NCBI GenBank assembly: GCA_964610575.1
Contig: CAZSYX010000099.1
Location: 1 to 9,976 of the forward strand
DNA: 9,976 bases
Direction of reading: 5' to 3'
From: JADJWR01 sp964610575
GTDB taxonomy: Bacteria > Pseudomonadota > Gammaproteobacteria > Burkholderiales > Burkholderiaceae_F
Every line of letters begins with the position of its first letter. The stretch's first letter is position 1. A program made the position numbers and the translations under genes. Positions 1-7,523 of this stretch are shown here, one piece after another. The notes beneath the pieces were generated by a model. It worked only from the letters and a program-made list of their open reading frames with translations, did no database searches and was not told the DNA's origin.

Positions 1-2
1 AC

Positions 3-176
3 CGCCACCAGATCGCCGACTCGCGCTCGATCCGCACCACCGCGCTGGCCCAGCGAGTCACGTACTACACGACGATCGCCGGCGGGCGGGCGGCGGTGGA
101 GGGCATGAAGCACCTCGCCAGCCTCGACGTCTACGACCTGCAGGGACTGCACCGCTCGCTCGCCGCGGCCGCCTGA
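3..176 (+). CDS. carB: Carbamoyl-phosphate synthase large subunit, C-terminal end (partial)
   Basis: The window opens inside this gene; 57 codons remain before the TGA at 174-176. The peptide contains IADSRSIRTTALAQRV, then TYYTTIAGG, and ends LDVYDLQGLHRSLAAAA. This matches the end of the CarB allosteric (MGS-like) domain, in which a segment of the type ALxxxVxYxTTxxGxxA precedes a final helix. CarB makes carbamoyl phosphate from glutamine, bicarbonate and two ATP for pyrimidine and arginine synthesis, in complex with CarA in the cytoplasm. carB followed by greA is a familiar order in beta- and gammaproteobacteria and supports the call. The catalytic domains lie outside the window, so nothing can be said about their integrity. 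Confidence 0.88.
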   Translation, partial: RHQIADSRSIRTTALAQRVTYYTTIAGGRAAVEGMKHLASLDVYDLQGLHRSLAAAA

Positions 177-194
177 GACCGGCGCTCGTCCCGG

Positions 195-223
195 TTGCGC
201 CGCCTCAGCCGGCGGGCTAGAGT
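195..223 (+). promoter_or_regulatory. Candidate sigma-70-type promoter for greA leader
   Basis: TTGCGC at 195-200 and TAGAGT at 218-223 are separated by exactly 17 bases. They match the -35 and -10 consensus at 3 and 4 of 6 positions. A start near position 230 would fall just before the terminator hairpin at 233. The match is modest in GC-rich DNA, so this is a candidate only. Confidence 0.3.
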
Positions 224-232
224 TCGCGCAAC

Positions 233-261
233 TGCCCCGGCTGCGTCGGGGCATTCTTTTT
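233..261 (+). terminator. Intrinsic terminator/attenuator in the greA leader
   Basis: TGCCCCG (233-239) and CGGGGCA (247-253) form a perfect 7-bp stem around a 7-base loop and are followed at once by TTCTTTTT (254-261). This is a textbook intrinsic terminator on the plus strand. It lies 57 bases after the carB stop and ends only 15 bases before the greA ATG, immediately ahead of its ribosome binding site. It may end carB transcription, and any greA transcript starting upstream must read through it. Confidence 0.8.
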
Positions 262-276
262 GGGAAGACACCTGCG

Positions 277-750
277 ATGCCGATTCCGATCACCGCTGCC
301 GGCGCCGAACGCCTGAAGACCGAACTGCAGCGGCTGAAGGCCGTCGAGCGGCCAGCGATCATCCAGGCAATCAAGGAGGCGCGCGAAAAGGGCGACCTGT
401 CCGAGAACGCCGAGTACGACGCGGCGCGCGAACGCCAGGGCTTCATCGAGGGCCGCATCATGGAACTCGAGGGCAAGATCGGCGCGCTGCAGATCATCGA
501 CCCGGCCAGCGTCGATTCGGGCGGCCGCATCGTCTTCGGCGCCACTGTGCTGCTCGAAGACCTCGCCGCCAGCGACCACGTCAAGTACCAGATCGTCGGC
601 GACGACGAGGCCGACATCAAGGCCGGACTGATCTCGGTGTCGAGCCCGATCGCGCGCGCGCTGATCGGCAAGTCCGAGGGCGACATCATCGAGTTCCTCG
701 CACCCGGCGGCCGGCGCGAGTACGAAGTGCTGGAAGTCAGGTACGTCTAA
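277..750 (+). CDS. greA: Transcription elongation factor GreA
   Basis: GreA binds in the RNA polymerase secondary channel and stimulates cleavage of backtracked RNA, rescuing stalled complexes. The 157-residue product has the usual family length. Residues 1-75 form the N-terminal coiled-coil finger, with the tip motif GDLSENAEYDAARE, whose acidic D40 and E43 coordinate the catalytic Mg. The C-terminal FKBP-like domain ends in the family signature SSPIARALIGKSEGD, then GGRREYEVLEVRYV. The ATG at 277 is preceded by GGGAAG (262-267), a reasonable Shine-Dalgarno at 9 bases, which directly follows the terminator U-tract. The CoA-transferase gene starts 24 bases after its stop, so co-transcription is likely. 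The gene appears intact. Confidence 0.97.
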   Translation: MPIPITAAGAERLKTELQRLKAVERPAIIQAIKEAREKGDLSENAEYDAARERQGFIEGRIMELEGKIGALQIIDPASVDSGGRIVFGATVLLEDLAASDHVKYQIVGDDEADIKAGLISVSSPIARALIGKSEGDIIEFLAPGGRREYEVLEVRYV

Positions 751-773
751 CGCCGGCCAGGGCCGCAGAGCAG

Positions 774-1976
774 ATGGCCGCGCTGCTGGCCGGAATCCGG
801 GTCCTCGACCTCACCAACGTCCTCGCCGGGCCGTTCTGCGGCTACCAACTGGCGCAACTCGGCGCCGACGTGATCAAGATCGAGGTGCCGGGCAGCGGCG
901 ACCTCGCGCGCCAGCTCGGCGCCGACGCGGCGCTGAACCGGCGGCTGATGGGCGCCTCGTTCCTCGCCCAGAACGCAGGCAAGCGCTCGGTGACACTCGA
1001 CCTGAAGCGTGCGGCCGGCCGCGAGCTGTTCCTCCGCCTGCTGGCCACCTCCGACATAGTGCTGGAGAACTTCCGTCCGGGGGTCATGGAGCGGCTCGGC
1101 CTCGGCTATGCAGCACTGAAGCAGGCCAAACCCGGCCTCGTCTACTGCGCCATCTCCGGTTTCGGCCAGGACGGGCCGCTGCGCGACAACCCCGCCTATG
1201 ACCAGATCATCCAGGGCTTCGCAGGCGTGATGAGCATCACCGGCGACGAGGCAAGCGCGCCGCTGCGGGTCGGCTTCCCGCTCGCCGATACCCTGGGAGG
1301 CATCACCGCCGCCTTCGCCATCGCCACCGCCCTGCTGCGGCGGGAGCGAACCGGCGAAGGCGAATTCATCGACGTGTCGATGCTCGAATCAACGCTGGCG
1401 GCGATGGGCTGGCCGCTGTCGAACTACCTGATCGCCGGCCAGGCGCCGCAGCCGATGGGCAACGACAACGCCACCGCCAGCCCGTCCGGCACGTTCCACT
1501 GCCGCGATGGCCTGCTGAACATCGCCGCCAACAAGCAGGAACAGTTCGAGGCGCTGTGCCGGCTGCTCGGCCGCGAGGATCTGATCAGCGATCCGCGCTT
1601 TTCAGGCCGCGAGGAGCGCAAGCGCAACCGGCGGGCACTGAGCGGCGAGATCGAGGTGGCGCTGGCAGGACAGACCGCCGAGCACTGGGAGACCGAGTGC
1701 AACCGGGCCGGCGTGCCTGCCGGACGCGTTCTCTCGGTGCCGCAGGTGCTCGAGCACGCGCAGGTCCGCGAGCGGAAGCTGCTGCGGCGGTTCGAAGACG
1801 TGCCGGGAGTGGATCGCGCTGTCCAGGTGGCGCGCGCCGGTTTTCGCCTCGCCGATGGCGACCCGGGGCCGCTGGCTCCGCCGCCGCGGCTGGGCGAGCA
1901 CACCGAGGAAGTGCTGCGTGAGATCGGCTGCTCGGCCGGGGAGATCGCCCGGCTGCGCGCCGACGGCGTGATCTAG
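774..1976 (+). CDS. CaiB/BaiF (class III) CoA-transferase family protein
   Basis: Class III CoA-transferases move CoA between carboxylic acids through an aspartyl-CoA intermediate; family relatives also include racemases. The 400-residue product shows the hallmarks in order: GIRVLDLTNVLAGPFCGYQLAQLGAD near residues 7-32, IKIE at 34-37, GKRSVTLDLK at 69-78, ENFRPGVMERLGLGY at 98-112, then VYCAISGFGQDGP and AYDQIIQGFAG. The likely nucleophile is D172 in FPLADTLGG, followed by LLRRERTGEGEFIDVSMLE. The reading frame stays open upstream through greA, but family homology starts only after the ATG at 774, which has a weak purine-rich leader (GCAGAG). The substrate cannot be told from sequence; succinyl-CoA or acyl-CoA donors are typical. 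Its stop overlaps the yhbY stop on the other strand. Confidence 0.92.
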   Translation: MAALLAGIRVLDLTNVLAGPFCGYQLAQLGADVIKIEVPGSGDLARQLGADAALNRRLMGASFLAQNAGKRSVTLDLKRAAGRELFLRLLATSDIVLENFRPGVMERLGLGYAALKQAKPGLVYCAISGFGQDGPLRDNPAYDQIIQGFAGVMSITGDEASAPLRVGFPLADTLGGITAAFAIATALLRRERTGEGEFIDVSMLESTLAAMGWPLSNYLIAGQAPQPMGNDNATASPSGTFHCRDGLLNIAANKQEQFEALCRLLGREDLISDPRFSGREERKRNRRALSGEIEVALAGQTAEHWETECNRAGVPAGRVLSVPQVLEHAQVRERKLLRRFEDVPGVDRAVQVARAGFRLADGDPGPLAPPPRLGEHTEEVLREIGCSAGEIARLRADGVI

Positions 1977-2401
1977 CGGCCGCGGCCGCTGCTACGGCGC
2001 GGCACGGCACGCGAGGCGGGGCCCGTCGGGCGGCCTTTCGGCGGCATCGGCCGCGACCGGGCGGCAGCCTTGGCGGCCTCGCGCGGGCGCGGCGCCGCGG
2101 CCGGCTTCACCGGCTCTTCCTCCGCGGGGCGCGGCCGGTAGAGCACGAGCAGCTTGCCGATCACCTGCACGCGGGCGGCGCCGAGCCGATCGGCAAGCTG
2201 CGCGCATATCGCCTCGCGTTCGTCGCGATCGTCGCCGGGAATGCGCACCTTGATCAGTTCGTGTGCGGCCAGCGCCCGGTCGGTTTCCTTGAACACCGCC
2301 TCGGTCAGGCCGGCAGCGCCGAGCAGCACCACCGGGTTCAGGTGGTGGGCACGGGCGCGCAGCCGCAAGCGCTCATCACGGGTCAGGGTCAGTTCACTCA
2401 T
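1973..2401 (-). CDS. yhbY: YhbY-type CRM-domain RNA-binding protein with a basic C-terminal tail
   Basis: YhbY is a small CRM-domain protein that associates with pre-50S ribosomal particles. Residues 1-90 carry the domain: LTRDERLRLRARAHHLNPVV, the RNA-binding loop GAAG (28-31), HELIKVRI, then VQVIGKLLVLYRP. The classical protein is about 97 residues, but this one has 142. Residues 91-142 are a low-complexity tail rich in Pro, Ala, Arg and Lys, ending RRSSGRGR. A tail of this kind would add nonspecific RNA affinity, which is inference. The ATG (2399-2401) has GAGAAG 8 bases upstream on the minus strand. It is divergent from rlmE, another 50S maturation factor, a conserved neighbourhood. Its TAG (1975-1973) overlaps the TAG of the CoA-transferase. 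Confidence 0.93.
   Translation of the reverse strand: MSELTLTRDERLRLRARAHHLNPVVLLGAAGLTEAVFKETDRALAAHELIKVRIPGDDRDEREAICAQLADRLGAARVQVIGKLLVLYRPRPAEEEPVKPAAAPRPREAAKAAARSRPMPPKGRPTGPASRAVPRRSSGRGR
1975..1990. repeat. 16-bp perfect palindrome at convergent stop codons
   Basis: AGCGGCCGCGGCCGCT equals its own reverse complement. It covers the last codons of yhbY and touches both stop codons of the converging genes. It could fold as a 6-bp stem with a 4-base loop in either transcript, but no U-tract follows on either strand, so a classical intrinsic terminator is not supported. Confidence 0.6.
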
Positions 2402-2503
2402 TCGGGGTTCTTCTCGCCGCGCTGGAAGGATTCGCGCTTGGTGCGGCCCGCCGCGCTCAGGCTGTCAGGTTAACCTAGCGGCCGATCGTCCGAGCGCCAG
2501 CCG
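2402..2503. promoter_or_regulatory. Divergent yhbY/rlmE intergenic region with a 10-bp palindrome
   Basis: This 102-bp gap must hold the promoters for yhbY (leftward) and rlmE (rightward). I see no convincing -35/-10 pair. Its one clear feature is AGGTTAACCT (2467-2476), a perfect 10-bp palindrome in an otherwise GC-rich stretch, 27 bases before the rlmE ATG. It could be an operator or a shared AT-rich melting site; both are guesses. Confidence 0.35.
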
Positions 2504-3172
2504 ATGCCAGTCGCCAGCAAGAAGCACCGTTCCAACCGGGCGTGGATCCAGCGCCACGTCACCGATCCGTTCGTCAAGGCGGCCACGGCGCAGGGCTACC
2601 GGGCACGGTCGGCGTTCAAGCTGATCGAGATCGACGACAAGGACCGCCTGCTGAAGCCGGGCATGACCGTCATCGACCTCGGCGCCGCGCCCGGAAGCTG
2701 GACCCAGGTGGTGCGGCAGCGGCTGGCAGGCGCCGACGGCCGGGTCCGCGGCCGCATCATCGCGCTGGACATCCTGCCGATGGACCCGGTCGCCGACGTG
2801 GTCTTCGCTCAGGGTGACTTTCGCGAGCAGGAGGTGGCCGACCAGCTTGGCGCCGCGCTCGGGGGTGCCAAAGCCGACCTGATCCTGTCCGACCTGTCGC
2901 CGAACCTCTCCGGCATTGCCGTGGCCGACGCCGCGCGCGGCCTGCATCTGCTTGAACTGGCACTGGAATTTGCGCTGTTGCACCTGAAACCCGGCGGCAC
3001 CTTGCTGGTCAAAGCATTCCAGGGAAGCGGCTTCAGCCAGTTCGTCGCCGAGTTGAAGAAGCACTTTGCGTCGGTCGCCACGCGCAAGCCTGCCGCCTCG
3101 CGCGCCGAGTCGGCCGAGACCTATCTGCTGGCGCGCCGCTTCAAGGGTTCGCCCGAAGCGCCATCGGCTTGA
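2504..3172 (+). CDS. rlmE: 23S rRNA (uridine-2552-2'-O) methyltransferase RlmE (FtsJ/RrmJ)
   Basis: RlmE uses S-adenosylmethionine to methylate the ribose of U2552 in the peptidyl-transferase A-loop, a late step of 50S assembly. The 222 residues match the family length. The SAM-binding motif is VIDLGAAPGSWTQV (56-69). The K-D-K-E catalytic tetrad is K39 (RSAFKL), D130 (LSDLSPN), K170 (LLVKAFQG) and E205 (SAETYLL). The usual SDMAPN motif reads SDLSPN here, a conservative variant. No strong Shine-Dalgarno precedes the ATG, but the N-terminal VASKKHRSNRAWIQRHVTDPFVKAA is typical of the family, which fixes the start. It lies between divergent yhbY and downstream ftsH; the rlmE-ftsH order is widely conserved. 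The 110-bp gap to ftsH carries a possible separate promoter. Confidence 0.96.
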   Translation: MPVASKKHRSNRAWIQRHVTDPFVKAATAQGYRARSAFKLIEIDDKDRLLKPGMTVIDLGAAPGSWTQVVRQRLAGADGRVRGRIIALDILPMDPVADVVFAQGDFREQEVADQLGAALGGAKADLILSDLSPNLSGIAVADAARGLHLLELALEFALLHLKPGGTLLVKAFQGSGFSQFVAELKKHFASVATRKPAASRAESAETYLLARRFKGSPEAPSA

Positions 3173-3234
3173 AAGCGGCGGTATCAGGGCCATCTAGTGT
3201 TTTCGTCTGGTAGGCGAGGGTCTTACCTTCGACC

Positions 3235-3240
3235 TACAAT
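3235..3240 (+). promoter_or_regulatory. Candidate -10 element upstream of ftsH
   Basis: TACAAT matches the TATAAT consensus at five of six positions, 42 bases before the ftsH start codon. No good TTGACA-like -35 box is found 16-18 bases upstream. GTAGG (3210-3214) and CCTAC (3233-3237) form a loose dyad around the spacer, possibly an operator. ftsH is heat-inducible in Escherichia coli, but I see no clear sigma-32 promoter here. Confidence 0.35.
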
Positions 3241-3271
3241 GCTCAGCACCCGGCCGCAGAGTCGGCCACCT

Positions 3272-3276
3272 AGGAG
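3272..3276 (+). promoter_or_regulatory. Shine-Dalgarno that selects the ftsH TTG start
   Basis: AGGAG lies 6 bases before TTG at 3283, ideal spacing. The first in-frame ATG (3295) is 18 bases away, too far. A small inverted repeat, GGCCG (3252-3256) and CGGCC (3263-3267), sits just upstream and may form a leader hairpin. Confidence 0.8.
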
Positions 3277-3282
3277 TCGAAC

Positions 3283-5184
<1,902 letters not shown>

Positions 5185-5190
5185 TCGGCC

Positions 5191-5204
5191 GGAGGCGGCA
5201 ACTG
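5191..5204 (+). promoter_or_regulatory. GGAGG with in-frame CTG: possible alternative folP start
   Basis: GGAGG (5191-5195) is followed after 6 bases by CTG (5202-5204) in the folP frame, which is open from there to the accepted ATG at 5247. A start here would add 15 residues encoded across the terminator hairpin. CTG starts are rare, so this is only noted because the ATG at 5247 lacks a visible Shine-Dalgarno. Confidence 0.2.
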
Positions 5205-5208
5205 ATCT

Positions 5209-5240
5209 GCGGGGCCGGTCTTGCCGGCCCCGCGCCTTTT
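5209..5240 (+). terminator. Strong intrinsic terminator between ftsH and folP
   Basis: GCGGGGCCGG (5209-5218) and CCGGCCCCGC (5224-5233) form a perfect 10-bp, nearly all G-C stem with the 5-base loop TCTTG, followed after three bases by TTTT (5237-5240). The U-run is short but the stem is very stable. It starts 24 bases after the ftsH stop and ends 6 bases before the folP ATG, so it should reduce readthrough from ftsH into folP-glmM. Confidence 0.75.
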
Positions 5241-5246
5241 CCGGCA

Positions 5247-6095
5247 ATGAAGTCCAGTCTTGTCGACGCCAATCCGGTGACCGCCGCACTGGCACAGCGA
5301 CGCCTGCCGCTGGTGATGGGCATCGTCAACATCACGCCCGACTCGTTCCACGACGGCGGGCGGTTTGCCGCCACCGGTGATGCCATCGCACAGGCGCACC
5401 GCCTGATCGACGAGGGCGCCGATATCCTCGATCTCGGCGGCGAGTCGACCCGTCCCGGTGCGCTGCCGGTGCCGGCCGAGCAGGAACTGGCGCGCGTGCT
5501 GCCGGTGCTCGAGGCGCTGCGCGGTTCCGGTGTGCCGGTGTCGATCGACACCCGGCAGCCCGTGGTGATGCGCGCCGCGCTGGCCGCCGGGGCGGCGATG
5601 ATCAACGACGTCAATGCTCTTCTTGCGCCGGGGGCGGTCGAGGCGGTCGCCGAAACCGACGCATCCGTCTGCCTGATGCACATGCAGGGCGAACCGCGGA
5701 CAATGCAGCAGGCGCCGCGCTACGCCGACGTTGTGAGCGAAGTGACCGCTTTTCTGCAGGCGCGGGCCGAGGCCTGCATTGCGGCCGGCATCGACCGCGG
5801 CCGGATCGTTATCGACCCCGGCTTCGGTTTCGGCAAGCGATTCGAGGACAACTTGGCGCTGGCCCGCGCGCTGCCGGAACTGGCGAAGCTCGCGCCCGTG
5901 CTGGTGGGCCTTTCGCGCAAGTCGATGATCGGCGCGATGACCGGCCGTTCCGCGACTGCCGATCGGCTTTCGGGCAGCGTGGCGGCGGCGCTGTGGGCGG
6001 CGCGGCATGGCGCAGCGATCCTGCGCGTGCACGACGTCGCGGCGACACGCGACGCGCTGGCGGTCTGGCGGCAACTGGAGGGAGAGGGTCAATGA
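5247..6095 (+). CDS. folP: Dihydropteroate synthase
   Basis: FolP condenses 6-hydroxymethyl-7,8-dihydropterin pyrophosphate with p-aminobenzoate to form dihydropteroate in folate synthesis; it is the sulfonamide target. The 282-residue protein shows the TIM-barrel motifs in order: MGIVNITPDSFHDGG (24-38), DLGGESTRPG (62-71), SIDTR (99-103), INDVN (119-123), HMQG (145-148), DPGFGFGK (190-197), VGLSRKS (220-226) and RVH (260-262). Known ligand residues have counterparts in D101, N120, D190, K225 and R260. The ATG at 5247 gives a normal N-terminus but has no Shine-Dalgarno and stands just after a terminator. Its TGA overlaps the glmM ATG (ATGA at 6092-6095), so the two genes are translationally coupled. 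ftsH-folP-glmM is a conserved order. Confidence 0.96.
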   Translation: MKSSLVDANPVTAALAQRRLPLVMGIVNITPDSFHDGGRFAATGDAIAQAHRLIDEGADILDLGGESTRPGALPVPAEQELARVLPVLEALRGSGVPVSIDTRQPVVMRAALAAGAAMINDVNALLAPGAVEAVAETDASVCLMHMQGEPRTMQQAPRYADVVSEVTAFLQARAEACIAAGIDRGRIVIDPGFGFGKRFEDNLALARALPELAKLAPVLVGLSRKSMIGAMTGRSATADRLSGSVAAALWAARHGAAILRVHDVAATRDALAVWRQLEGEGQ

Positions 6096-7429
6096 ACAGG
6101 AGGTTCTTCGGCACCGACGGCATCCGCGGCACGGTGGGCGAGGCGCCGATCACGCCCGAGTTCGTGCTCCGGCTCGGTCACGCGGCCGGCCGCGTGCTGG
6201 CGCGCGAAGCCACGGCCTCGAGGCCGACGGTGCTGATCGGCAAGGACACACGGGTCTCCGGCTACATGCTCGAAGCGGCGCTCGAAGCCGGATTCGCCAG
6301 CGCCGGTGTCGATACCGTGCTGTGCGGGCCGCTGCCGACGCCCGCCGTGGCCTACCTGACGCGCGCGCTGCGGCTGTCGGCCGGCGTGGTGATCAGCGCC
6401 TCGCACAACCCGTATCCCGACAACGGCATCAAGTTCTTCTCCGCGCTGGGCAAGAAGCTGCCCGATGATGTCGAGACGCAGATCGAGGCCGAGCTCGACA
6501 AGCCACTGGCCTGTGTCGACTCGCACCGCCTCGGCAAGGCGCGCCGGCTCGAGGATGCGGCCGGCCGCTACATCGAGTTCTGCAAGAGCACCTTCCCCAA
6601 CTCGCTCGACCTGCGCGGCCTGAAGCTGGTGGTCGACTGCGCGCACGGCGCCGCCTACCACGTCGCGCCGGCGGTGTTCCACGAACTCGGCGCCGAGGTG
6701 GTCGCCATCGGCGCCGAGCCGAACGGCTTCAACATCAACGACGGCGTCGGCGCCGTGCACCCGCAGGCCCTCGTAGACGCGGTGCGCGAAAGCGCCGCCG
6801 ACCTCGGCATCGCGGTCGACGGCGATGCCGACCGCCTGATCCTGGTCGATGGCGAAGGCAGCCAGTACAACGGCGACCAGCTGCTGTACGTGATCGTGCG
6901 CGATCGAATGCGCGACGGGCCGGTGGCCGGCGCGGTCGGCACGCTGATGACCAACTTCGCGCTCGAGCGCCGCCTGGCCGAACTGAACGTGCCATTCGCG
7001 CGCGCCAAGGTGGGCGACCGCTACGTGCTGGAGATGCTGGAGGAGCGCGGCTGGAGCCTCGGCGGCGAAGGTTCCGGCCACCTGCTGTGCCTCGACCGGC
7101 ACACGACAGGCGATGGCATCGTCAGCGCCCTGCAGGTGCTGGCCGCCATGCGCCGCGCCGGAAAGAGCCTTGCGCAGCTGACCGACGACCTGCCGCTGAT
7201 GCCGCAGTCGCTGGTCAATGTGCGGCTGGCGAACGGCTTCGACTGGAGGAAGCACGAGCCGCTGCAGGCCATGCTCGATCAGGTGCAGCGCGAACTTGCC
7301 GGGCAGGGGCGGGTGCTGATCCGGCCCTCCGGCACCGAACCCCTGCTGCGGGTGATGGTCGAGGCGGGCAGCGAGGCATCGGCGCAGAAGCTGGCGCGCC
7401 GGCTGGCGGAGTGCGTGCCGGCAGGCTAG
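6092..7429 (+). CDS. glmM: Phosphoglucosamine mutase
   Basis: GlmM interconverts glucosamine-6-phosphate and glucosamine-1-phosphate on the way to UDP-N-acetylglucosamine for peptidoglycan and lipopolysaccharide. The 445 residues match the family. The N-terminus RRFFGTDGIRG is diagnostic. The phosphoserine is S104 in ISASHNP (101-107), the metal loop is DGDADR (243-248), the sugar-binding loop is GGEGSGH (324-330) and the phosphate-binding loop is RPSGTEPLLRVM (411-422). The reading frame is open further upstream, but the ATG at 6092 fits the family N-terminus, is preceded by a long purine-rich ribosome binding stretch (GGAGGGAGAGGG, 6077-6088), and overlaps the folP stop. The gene converges on the glycosyltransferase gene with a 94-bp gap. 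Confidence 0.97.
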   Translation: MNRRFFGTDGIRGTVGEAPITPEFVLRLGHAAGRVLAREATASRPTVLIGKDTRVSGYMLEAALEAGFASAGVDTVLCGPLPTPAVAYLTRALRLSAGVVISASHNPYPDNGIKFFSALGKKLPDDVETQIEAELDKPLACVDSHRLGKARRLEDAAGRYIEFCKSTFPNSLDLRGLKLVVDCAHGAAYHVAPAVFHELGAEVVAIGAEPNGFNINDGVGAVHPQALVDAVRESAADLGIAVDGDADRLILVDGEGSQYNGDQLLYVIVRDRMRDGPVAGAVGTLMTNFALERRLAELNVPFARAKVGDRYVLEMLEERGWSLGGEGSGHLLCLDRHTTGDGIVSALQVLAAMRRAGKSLAQLTDDLPLMPQSLVNVRLANGFDWRKHEPLQAMLDQVQRELAGQGRVLIRPSGTEPLLRVMVEAGSEASAQKLARRLAECVPAG

Positions 7430-7523
7430 GGACCGGCAGTGACCGGTCAATGAAGAAGCAGTGTCGATGTGATGACCGTGCGGCACCGATCGGTTGACAC
7501 GCCGCCGGACGCGGAGGCTGCTT
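7430..7523. repeat. Inverted repeats in the glmM/glycosyltransferase convergent gap
   Basis: This short gap holds several dyads: TGACCGGTCA (7440-7449) and ACCGATCGGT (7485-7494), both perfect 10-bp palindromes; AGAAGCAG (7454-7461) with CTGCTTCT (7518-7525); and GTGTC (7461-7465) with GACAC (7496-7500). The last two pairs nest, so the RNA could form a long interrupted stem. There is no U-tract on either strand. A rho-dependent or structural end for both transcripts is possible but unproven. Confidence 0.4.

Noticed and set aside
195..773. Upstream extension of the CoA-transferase frame by 193 codons
   Set aside because: It reads through greA in another frame, gives an Arg-rich sequence with no homology, and family similarity begins right after the ATG at 774.
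1975..1990. Palindrome as a bidirectional intrinsic terminator
   Set aside because: Neither strand has a U-tract after the dyad.
2465..3193. 242-codon minus-strand frame opposite rlmE
   Set aside because: rlmE has a full catalytic tetrad and SAM motif on the other strand; this frame shows none.
6089..7486. 465-codon minus-strand frame opposite glmM
   Set aside because: It is a codon-bias shadow of glmM without any motif.
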